A DNA stretch of 5,188 nt from CAYLLT01 sp964591605. GTDB lineage: Bacteria; Planctomycetota; Phycisphaerae; UBA1845; PWPN01. This document shows, piece after piece, positions 1 to 4,488 of the stretch. The notes below the pieces were generated by a model, which had not been told where the DNA came from, did not search any database, and saw only the letters and a list, made by a program, of their open reading frames with translations. Every line of letters starts with the position of its first letter. The stretch's first letter is position 1. The DNA lies in the NCBI GenBank assembly GCA_964591605.1, contig CAZQEN010000452.1:1-5188 (forward strand), written 5' to 3'. Position numbers and translations under genes: made by a program.

Positions 1-114
1 GACTACAACTTGACAGGCAATTCCTCGCAGCGCTGCCCCGAGTGCGGGAACGTCATCAACCCCGCTACCCGGGCCCTCGTACAGACGCTCATCACCCCCC
101 CGGCCAGCTCGTGA
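1..114 (+). CDS. C-terminal end of a zinc-ribbon protein (partial, runs off left edge)
   Basis: Frame 1 is open from the window edge to a TGA at 112-114 and gives 37 residues. They begin DYNLTGNSSQRCPECGNVIN and end TLITPPASS. The CPEC pair (residues 12-15) after Y-[DN]-L-T-G-N looks like the second half of a four-cysteine zinc ribbon of the type CGYDLTGN...CPECG. The first cysteine pair would lie just outside the window. Short ribbons of this kind are frequent in planctomycete proteins of otherwise unknown function, often near a terminus, so the function of the whole protein cannot be told. The gene converges on the minus-strand GspG-like gene, and the last 23 bp of the two coding regions overlap. 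The motif and the open frame support it, but only a small fragment is visible. Confidence 0.7.
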   Translation, partial: DYNLTGNSSQRCPECGNVINPATRALVQTLITPPASS

Positions 115-508
115 TGTCGTCGTCTGTGCCGTCCTCTTTGTCGGGACCTTTGGACCAGAGATCGAAGGCGCGGCCGTCGGCGCCGGGGCAGCGATACTGG
201 TATGGCTCGCCCCAGGGGTCTTTCAGGCCCGTTGGATCCGCGATGTAGGGGCCCGGCCACTCCTTTGCCCGCAGATGCGATGGCCTTTGCGTGAGTTGAC
301 GGAGCGATGTCGGAAGCCGGCCGGCATGCAGGCAATACCGGGCAATCGCGGCGACGATGGGTCCGTTGTCTCCGATCGCGGCCTCGCAGAATTGCCTCTG
401 AACACGAGGACCGCGGCCACATTTAGGGCGAGGGACGATGATCGCCAGAATCAGGACAGCGAAGAGCATCAACCCGCCGACGATCCACACGTATTCCATC
501 CATTCCAT
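92..508 (-). CDS. Membrane-anchored protein with a GspG-type (type II secretion major pseudopilin) C-terminal domain
   Basis: The stop is TGA at 94-92. From the ATG at 508 the product is 138 residues. A membrane segment comes almost at once (VWIVGGLMLFAVLILAIIV, about residues 5-23), followed by a C-terminal domain with the GspG pattern: LPTSLRQLTQRP, then WPGPYI, then DPWGEPYQYRCPG, then FDLWSKGPDKEDGTDDDI near the end. In GspG proteins the Asp-rich end forms a calcium site, and the aspartates here fit that. The prepilin-peptidase signal (Gly before FTLIE-like residues) is absent. It is therefore more likely an anchored periplasmic protein than a processed pilin subunit. Earlier in-frame ATGs lie at 589, 577 and 553; no start has a clear Shine-Dalgarno. 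I chose 508 because the membrane segment follows directly. The gene lies downstream of the terminator at 658-686, so it probably has its own promoter, which I could not find. Confidence 0.8.
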   Translation of the reverse strand: MEWMEYVWIVGGLMLFAVLILAIIVPRPKCGRGPRVQRQFCEAAIGDNGPIVAAIARYCLHAGRLPTSLRQLTQRPSHLRAKEWPGPYIADPTGLKDPWGEPYQYRCPGADGRAFDLWSKGPDKEDGTDDDITSWPGG

Positions 509-657
509 GCGCGGACCTGGCCTGGAGGCCTGGGTCGCATAACTCAGCGTCATCGGCGGCTCGCATGGTGAGCGCATGTGAGCGTGCATCTGGCACCTGT
601 CGGCTTTTTGTACAGGACTCCGGGATGGGCGGTGGCGGGATTCTGGTCAGCGGCCGC

Positions 658-686
658 AAAAAACCCACGGGCGGATACCCGTGGGT
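658..686 (-). terminator. Intrinsic terminator, probable end of the ilvB-DUF502-ilvN transcript
   Basis: On the minus strand ACCCACGGG (686-678) pairs perfectly with CCCGTGGGT (671-663) across a six-base loop, and a run of six T (663-658) follows at once. That is the form of a Rho-independent terminator. On the plus strand the stem is followed by ACTTCG, so termination should work in one direction only. It lies about 190 nt beyond the ilvN stop and upstream of the GspG-like gene. The core CACGGGCGGATACCCGTG closely resembles the neighbouring palindromic repeats, so it may be a member of that family. Confidence 0.75.
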
Positions 687-867
687 ACTTCGAACACGCG
701 CACGGGCGAGACTCCCGTGCCACTTGCACCGGCGGGACGTGCGCCGCCCAGCACGGGCAGGATGCCCGTGCCACACCCACCGGCGAGACGCCGGTGCCAC
801 ACCACACACTCCGGCGAGATGCCGATGCCACACCACAACGGCCGGCGGGACGCCGGTGCCGCGCCAC
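663..867. repeat. Array of seven short imperfect palindromes (planctomycete-type dispersed repeats)
   Basis: Seven units of about 20-25 bp follow one another at roughly 24-36 bp centre to centre. Well-formed stems are 663-686 (the terminator), 700-720 (GCACGGG/CCCGTGC), 751-771 (GCACGGGC/GCCCGTGC), 778-796 (CACCGGCG/CGCCGGTG) and 842-856 (CCGGCG/CGCCGG). Units at 726-742 and 812-824 are degraded. Most units end in GTGCCAC or a close variant, so they share orientation as well as symmetry. Several stems keep pairing although their sequence differs, for example CACGGGC against CACCGGC. The array fills nearly all of the 283-bp gap at 590-872 and would be transcribed as the 3' end of the ilvN message. 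Reading frames through it translate as repeated GETPVP- or GQDARAT-like peptides and should not be called genes. Confidence 0.85.
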
Positions 868-872
868 ACCTG

Positions 873-1466
873 TCAGCTCGGCGGGAGGGCCATTTCGGGC
901 GTGGCGGGGGGGGCGACGGTGGCGCTGCGGACGCGTTTTTTGGGGGCAGGACCGGGCTCGGCGCTCGCCTCGGTACGCTGCTCGGCGCGGGGCATGGCGA
1001 TCAGGCCGGTGCGCGAAAGCTGCTTGATGCCATATGGCCGGCACAGCTCCACAAACGCCTCGATCTTGTCCTCGGGGCCGATCAACTGGATGGTCACCGT
1101 CTTGGAGCCGACATCCGCGATCGAGCCGCGGAACACGTTGGCCAGGTCGTGCAGTTCCGCCCGCTTTTCGGGCGGGCAGTGCACCTGGATCAGCAGCAGG
1201 TCGCGCTCCACGCAGTCCTGCTCGGCCAGGTTGCGCACCTTGACCACGGTCACGATCTTTCCGAGCTGTTTGCGCACCTGCTCCATCTGGAGGTCGTCGG
1301 CCGTCGAGACGATGACCATCCGCGAGAACTCGGGGTCTTCGGTACGGCCGACCACGAGCGAATCGATGTTAAAGCCGCGCGCGGCGAACATGCCGGCGAT
1401 GTGGGCGAGCACGCCCGGTTGATTCTGCACCAACACGCTGAAAATGTGTTTCTTCATATCTGTCAT
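873..1466 (-). CDS. ilvN: Acetohydroxyacid (acetolactate) synthase small, regulatory subunit
   Basis: This is the regulatory subunit that activates IlvB and normally gives it valine feedback inhibition, in the cytoplasm. From the ATG at 1466 the product is 197 residues, beginning MTDMKKHIFSVLVQNQPGVL. An ACT domain covers about residues 5-80 and the small-subunit C-terminal domain about 85-160 (VERDLLLIQVH, FRGSIADVGSKTVTIQLIG, SRTGLIAMPR). Numbered from the MKKH methionine (1457), Asn12, Gly15 and Asn30 align with E. coli IlvH Asn11, Gly14 and Asn29, which contact valine, so feedback control is probably kept. Both ATGs, 1466 and 1457, are plausible starts; AAGGAG lies upstream but behind a hairpin. 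The protein is longer than the usual 160-175 residues because of a Pro/Ala-rich, partly basic tail of about 35 residues (PAPKKRVRSATVAPPATP). ilvB lies two genes upstream on the same strand, with the DUF502 gene between. Confidence 0.95.
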   Translation of the reverse strand: MTDMKKHIFSVLVQNQPGVLAHIAGMFAARGFNIDSLVVGRTEDPEFSRMVIVSTADDLQMEQVRKQLGKIVTVVKVRNLAEQDCVERDLLLIQVHCPPEKRAELHDLANVFRGSIADVGSKTVTIQLIGPEDKIEAFVELCRPYGIKQLSRTGLIAMPRAEQRTEASAEPGPAPKKRVRSATVAPPATPEMALPPS

Positions 1467-1491
1467 GCGGCAACAAGTTGCCGCGCTCCTT
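1467..1491 (-). promoter_or_regulatory. ilvN ribosome-binding site with a hairpin between Shine-Dalgarno and start
   Basis: On the minus strand AAGGAG (1491-1486) is followed one base later by a perfect inverted repeat, GCGGCAAC (1484-1477) and GTTGCCGC (1474-1467), separated by two bases. The ATG at 1466 follows directly. In linear form the Shine-Dalgarno is 19 nt from that ATG, too far for normal use. If the hairpin folds (about seven pairs with a four-base loop), the distance shrinks to about 1 nt for ATG 1466 or 10 nt for the in-frame ATG 1457. The repeat is seen directly; a role in translation is inferred. Confidence 0.5.
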
Positions 1492-1532
1492 GGTTCTGTC
1501 GATCGTAGCCGTGAGCGTCTGTCACCGTTCCC

Positions 1533-1552
1533 GGCCGCCACGGGGGGCGGCC
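1533..1552. repeat. GC-only palindrome in the gap upstream of ilvN
   Basis: GGCCGCC (1533-1539) and GGCGGCC (1546-1552) form a perfect 7-bp inverted repeat around a six-base loop, followed by GCCAC. The size, symmetry and trailing GCCAC match the palindromes at 663-867, so it may be another, diverged member of that family. There is no T run on either side, so it is not a terminator. Confidence 0.5.
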
Positions 1553-1563
1553 GCCACAGAATG

Positions 1564-1605
1564 TCACATCTCACATCTCACGTCTCACTTCTAACATCTC
1601 ACGCC
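1564..1605. repeat. Heptanucleotide tandem repeat, six copies of a TCACATC-like unit
   Basis: Six consecutive 7-mers read TCACATC, TCACATC, TCACGTC, TCACTTC, TAACATC and TCACGCC. Five begin TCAC and one TAAC. The last copy is also the first seven bases of the 32-bp repeat that follows, so the two arrays join without a gap. A GTG at 1574 inside this array could extend the ilvN frame upstream, but those residues would be encoded by repeat and hairpin DNA and do not resemble any IlvN N-terminus. No gene is seen here. Confidence 0.85.
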
Positions 1606-1662
1606 GCCGGGCAGGGACGCCCGGCGCTACTCACGCCGCCGGGCAGGGACGCCCGGCGCTAC
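1599..1662. repeat. Perfect tandem duplication of a 32-bp palindromic unit
   Basis: Positions 1599-1630 and 1631-1662 are identical over 32 bases. Each copy starts TCACGCCGCCGGGC and ends GCCCGGCGCTAC. Each carries an 8-bp stem, CGCCGGGC against GCCCGGCG, with the loop AGGGAC (stems 1605-1626 and 1637-1658). The right copy lies inside the reading frame of the DUF502 gene and encodes almost all of its last 11 residues. The left copy supplies the TAG stop. Complete identity suggests a recent duplication or a unit kept uniform by recombination. Confidence 0.9.
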
Positions 1663-2382
1663 ATCACGTTTCGGCACTTCCGCGGGCTGACGCGTGGTCA
1701 CGTTCTCCACCGGATGATGCCGCTCGAACGGCACCGACGGCGGGCTGATGATCCCGCCCGACAGCACCAGCTTGGCGGCCTCCTCGAACGTCCAGTGCGT
1801 CTCGGAGACTTCGTCGAGCGGCACGATCTGCATGTACCCGGTCGTCAGGTACGGCGTGTAGGGGATAAACACGTTCGCGAGTTTTCGCCCCGTGTCCGCA
1901 TCGGTCATGACGCTGGTCAGGAACGCGATGCGTTTCATCCCCGGCCGCGGCACCTCGACGAGCACCACGCGGTTGTACTTGGCCGCATCCGCCCCGCCCA
2001 GCGTCGAGACGATCTGCTTGGTCGAGCGGTAGATCGTCTTGACCATCGGCACGCGCCCGACCAGCCGCTCGAGGAGGAGAATGAACCGATGACCGAAGAC
2101 GTTCGCCGAGAACAGTCCCAGCAGATACAGCAGCGAGAGCGTCAGCAGCACCGCCAGGATCGGCGTGACCCAGTCGGTGAAGTAGCCGCGCACCACCGCC
2201 GGAACGAGGTGCTGGTTCTGCCGGATGATTTCATCCGCCACCTTCTGGGCCAGCGGTTCGGTCGCCGACCGCATCATGTCGAACACGAAACGGACGATGA
2301 CGTACGTGACCCAGATGGGGATCACCGTGAGCAGGCCCGCCACGATCCGCGTCCGCAGGATCGCCCGCAGCGTCGGCCACAT
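1627..2382 (-). CDS. DUF502 family integral membrane protein
   Basis: The ATG at 2382 (MWPTLRAILRTRIVAGLL) gives 251 residues. Two membrane segments lie at about residues 13-33 (IVAGLLTVIPIWVTYVIVRF) and 71-93 (WVTPILAVLLTLSLLYLLG). The soluble part carries the DUF502 pattern: GRVPMVKTIYRSTKQ, VVLVEVPRPG, VFIPYTPYLTTGY and AAKLVLSGGII. The family has no firmly assigned biochemical role that I know of. Earlier in-frame starts are a GTG at 2433 and a TTG at 2487. The TTG lies in repeat DNA, and the codons before 2382 (CCT, CCA, CCA, TTG) lack the strong G/C third-position bias of the gene, so I prefer 2382. No start has a strong Shine-Dalgarno. The last 11 residues (VAPGVPARRRE) and the TAG come from the 32-bp tandem repeat, so the natural C-terminus may be altered. 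The gene sits between ilvB and ilvN, where it is not normally found. Confidence 0.88.
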   Translation of the reverse strand: MWPTLRAILRTRIVAGLLTVIPIWVTYVIVRFVFDMMRSATEPLAQKVADEIIRQNQHLVPAVVRGYFTDWVTPILAVLLTLSLLYLLGLFSANVFGHRFILLLERLVGRVPMVKTIYRSTKQIVSTLGGADAAKYNRVVLVEVPRPGMKRIAFLTSVMTDADTGRKLANVFIPYTPYLTTGYMQIVPLDEVSETHWTFEEAAKLVLSGGIISPPSVPFERHHPVENVTTRQPAEVPKRDVAPGVPARRRE

Positions 2383-2440
2383 GCGGCCGGTGCTGTTGTC
2401 CTGAGGCAATGGTGGGCCAGGCTGATCGCTCACGGCGTTT

Positions 2441-2512
2441 TGTCCGTCGTCCGCTGTCCGTTGTCCGTTGTCAGAAACCGCAGGCAACGGACCACTGACA
2501 ACGGACCACTGG
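2441..2512. repeat. Heptanucleotide repeat arranged as an inverted repeat between ilvB and the DUF502 gene
   Basis: The left part (2443-2470) is four heptamers: TCCGTCG, TCCGCTG, TCCGTTG and TCCGTTG. The right part (2485-2512) alternates CAACGGA and CCACTGA/CCACTGG, that is TCCGTTG on the other strand. GTCCGTTGTCAG (2463-2474) and CTGACAACGGAC (2495-2506) form a perfect 12-bp inverted repeat around 20 bases. The array ends 5 bp before the ilvB stop and holds the TTG that would be the longest DUF502 start. No T run follows on the minus strand, so it is not a classical terminator. Its unit differs from the TCACATC array on the other side of the DUF502 gene, but the 7-base period is the same. 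Confidence 0.85.
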
Positions 2513-2516
2513 CCGA

Positions 2517-4274
2517 CTAACTCATCCCGCCCATTTCCATCTCGTGCAGGCTCTTGCCCGAGGCGACCATGGGGTAGACGTTCTCTTCGGCGGCCACGTG
2601 CACGTCGACGACGACCGGCCCGTTATGGGCCAGCATGTCGCGGATCGCAGCGGGCACATCCTTCTTCTCGCGAACGTCGATGCCCTTGCAGCCGAAGGCC
2701 TCGGCGACCCTGGCGAAGCTCGGGTTCTTCATCTGGACCGCGGTGTAGCGCCCATCGTAGAAGAGCTCCTGCCACTGCCGGACCATGCCCTGGAAATGGT
2801 TGTTGAGGATCACGACCTTGGCGGGAATGTTGTACTCCGCCGCGGTGGCGAGCTCATTGCAGGTCATGAGGAAACTGCCGTCGCCGTCGATGTCGATCAC
2901 CTGCTTGTCGGGCCGGCCGACGGCCGCGCCGATCGCGGCGGGGAAGCCGTAGCCCATGGTGCCCAGGCCCCCCGAGGTGATCATCTGCCGCGGCTGGCGC
3001 CACCGGTAAAACTGCGCCGCCCACATCTGGTGCTGACCGACTCCGGTCGTGATGATCGCATTGCCCGCCGTGGCGTTGCTGATCTCGTCGATCACGTACT
3101 GCGGCATGATCGTCCCCGGCCTCTCCGGGTATGCGAACGGGTGCTTCTTCTTCCAGCCGCTGATCTGTTCGAACCACGCCTTGCGGTCGCGGTATTCGAT
3201 CAGCGGCAGGAGATCCTGCAACACGGCCTTCGCATCGCCGACCACCGGCACTTCCACGTCCACGCTTTTGCCGATGCTGGACGGGTCCACGTCGATATGG
3301 ATGATTTTGGCGAGCGGGGCGAATGCCTCGAGCTTGCCGGTGACGCGGTCGTCGAACCGCGAGCCGATCGCGATGAGCAGATCGCAGTTCTGCACCGAGT
3401 AATTGGCGTACGCGCTGCCGTGCATGCCCAGCATGTGCAGCGCCCGCTCAGCGTCGCCGATCTCATCGAACGCGCCCAGGCCCAGCAGGGTGGTCGTGCA
3501 GGGGATGTTCCCTTTTTTCGAGAGCTCGCGGAGTTCGTCGGCCGCGTTCGAGGCGATGACCCCGCCGCCGACGTAGAGCACCGGTCGCTGCGACGCGTTG
3601 ATCGCGTCGGCGGCCAGCTTGATCTGGCGCGGGTTGCCCTTGCTGCGCGGCCGGTAGCCGGGCAGATTCAGGTCGGTCTGCGGCGGCACGTCGATCTGCT
3701 TGACCTGGATGTCCTTGGGCAGGTCCACGAGCACGGGACCGGGCCGGCCGGTCCGGGCGATGTGATACGCCTCGCGGATCACCCGCGGCAACTCCTGAAT
3801 ATTCTTGACGAGCACGTTGTGCTTGGTGACCGGGCGCGTGACGCCGACCACGTCGGCCTCCTGGAAGGCGTCGTTGCCGATGGCCGCCGTCGCGACCTGC
3901 CCGGTCAGGGCCACCATCGGAATGCTGTCCATGTACGCGGTGGCCAGGGCGGTCGTCAGGTTCGTGGCGCCCGGCCCGCTGGTCACCAGCGCGGTGCCGA
4001 CCCGCCCGGTCGCCCGGCTGTAGCCGTCGGCCATGTGACCGGCCCCCTGTTCGTGACGCGTGAGGATGAACCGGAGCGGCGTCTTGTGCAGCACGTCGAA
4101 CGTCGGCAGGATCGCGCCGCCGGGGTAGCCGAAGAGGACCTCGACGCCCTGCTCGATCAGCACATCATGCAGGATCTGCGCGCCGCTCTTTTTGACGGGG
4201 GTGGCAGGGGGGGCAGCGGGGATGCTGCCGGACGAAGTGCGCGCAGCGCGCGCCGTCTGCGGTTTGCTGGCCAT
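2517..4274 (-). CDS. ilvB: Acetohydroxyacid (acetolactate) synthase large, catalytic subunit
   Basis: This ThDP- and FAD-dependent enzyme condenses pyruvate with a second pyruvate or with 2-oxobutyrate, the first shared step of valine/leucine and isoleucine synthesis. It has 585 residues, close to the family norm. The N-terminal ThDP domain has GYPGGAILP (49-57), the catalytic Glu75 in TRHEQGAGH, and SGPGATNL (99-106). The middle FAD domain has GSRFDDRVTGK (304-314). The C-terminal ThDP domain has GDGS (464-467) through NN (491-492), then FQGMVRQWQE (494-503). The conserved arginine/tryptophan region and FAD segment fit the biosynthetic enzyme rather than the FAD-independent catabolic type. 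About 30 Pro/Ala/Thr-rich residues precede the usual start of homology. The ATG at 4274 is fixed by AAAGGAG six bases upstream. It is the first gene of the probable ilvB-DUF502-ilvN unit, with a promoter and hairpin-bearing leader upstream. Confidence 0.98.
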   Translation of the reverse strand: MASKPQTARAARTSSGSIPAAPPATPVKKSGAQILHDVLIEQGVEVLFGYPGGAILPTFDVLHKTPLRFILTRHEQGAGHMADGYSRATGRVGTALVTSGPGATNLTTALATAYMDSIPMVALTGQVATAAIGNDAFQEADVVGVTRPVTKHNVLVKNIQELPRVIREAYHIARTGRPGPVLVDLPKDIQVKQIDVPPQTDLNLPGYRPRSKGNPRQIKLAADAINASQRPVLYVGGGVIASNAADELRELSKKGNIPCTTTLLGLGAFDEIGDAERALHMLGMHGSAYANYSVQNCDLLIAIGSRFDDRVTGKLEAFAPLAKIIHIDVDPSSIGKSVDVEVPVVGDAKAVLQDLLPLIEYRDRKAWFEQISGWKKKHPFAYPERPGTIMPQYVIDEISNATAGNAIITTGVGQHQMWAAQFYRWRQPRQMITSGGLGTMGYGFPAAIGAAVGRPDKQVIDIDGDGSFLMTCNELATAAEYNIPAKVVILNNHFQGMVRQWQELFYDGRYTAVQMKNPSFARVAEAFGCKGIDVREKKDVPAAIRDMLAHNGPVVVDVHVAAEENVYPMVASGKSLHEMEMGGMS

Positions 4275-4280
4275 GGTTTT

Positions 4281-4287
4281 CTCCTTT
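4281..4287 (-). promoter_or_regulatory. Ribosome-binding site of ilvB
   Basis: On the minus strand AAAGGAG (4287-4281) is followed by six bases and the ATG at 4274. It is the only strong, well-spaced Shine-Dalgarno in the window and decides the ilvB start. Confidence 0.85.
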
Positions 4288-4307
4288 CCAATAGGTTGCC
4301 ATGGTTT

Positions 4308-4340
4308 CCCGCCACGGATGTCCGCTCATCCGCTGGCGGG
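4308..4340 (-). promoter_or_regulatory. Strong hairpin in the ilvB leader
   Basis: CCCGCCA-CGGATG (4308-4320) pairs with CATCCG-C-TGGCGGG (4327-4340), giving 13 base pairs with one bulged base and a six-base loop. On the minus strand it lies in the likely leader of about 180 nt and ends 20 nt before the ilvB Shine-Dalgarno. It is followed by AAACC, not a T run, so it is not a terminator. Two smaller inverted repeats lie further upstream in the leader: TTCGCC/GGCGAA (4350-4364) and CGCCGG/CCGGCG (4424-4447). No short reading frame rich in Ile, Val or Leu codons is visible, so classical ilv attenuation is not supported. The structure is seen; a regulatory role is a guess. Confidence 0.5.
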
Positions 4341-4458
4341 TCGAGCCGGTTCGCCAGGGGCGAATCCCACCGCCGACCCATCCACAGGGCCGGGCGGCAG
4401 AAGGCTCAACACTATTCACTTGTCGCCGGCGTCAGGCACATCCGGCGTGTAATCACGT

Positions 4459-4487
4459 ATTATGGCACACTTTGGCGCCGGGGGCAA
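4459..4487 (-). promoter_or_regulatory. Probable sigma-70-type promoter for ilvB
   Basis: On the minus strand a -35-like TTGCCC (4487-4482) and a -10-like CATAAT (4464-4459) are separated by exactly 17 bases. They match the consensus at 4 of 6 and 5 of 6 positions. This is an AT-rich patch in otherwise GC-rich DNA, starting just past the stop of the TlpA-like gene. Transcription would start near 4452 and leave a leader of about 180 nt before ilvB. Planctomycete promoters are not well characterised, so this is a candidate. Confidence 0.55.
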
Positions 4488-4488
4488 A

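Noticed and set aside
663..867. CRISPR array
   Set aside because: Units are palindromic and vary in sequence, the intervals are only a few bases to about 17 bases, and no cas gene is present.
906..941. Homopolymer runs (eight G, six T on the plus strand) in the ilvN tail as a programmed frameshift or phase switch
   Set aside because: The A6 run is not in the frame needed for a standard -1 slippery heptamer, and the frame is intact. Only the nonconserved tail would change.
565..1508. Plus-strand open frames across the palindromic array and opposite ilvN
   Set aside because: Their translations are repeat-derived (GETPVP, GQDARAT-like) followed by the antisense of ilvN, with no protein family resemblance.
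1495..1535. Promoter for ilvN alone (GTGACA and TACGAT on the minus strand)
   Set aside because: The boxes are only 12 bases apart, too close for a sigma-70 promoter, and no better pair was seen.
1467..1574. Longer IlvN starting at the GTG at 1574
   Set aside because: The added 36 residues would be encoded by the heptamer repeat, a GC palindrome and the hairpin, and do not resemble any IlvN N-terminus. Homology starts at MKKHIFSVLV.
3888..3893. Ala128 of IlvB at the position of the plant sulfonylurea-resistance proline (GQVATAAIG)
   Set aside because: Ala or Ser at this site is normal in bacterial enzymes such as those of E. coli, so it is not evidence of acquired resistance.
4275..4452. 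Ile/Val/Leu leader peptide with attenuator upstream of ilvB
   Set aside because: No short frame rich in these codons and no T-tailed stem is present on the minus strand.
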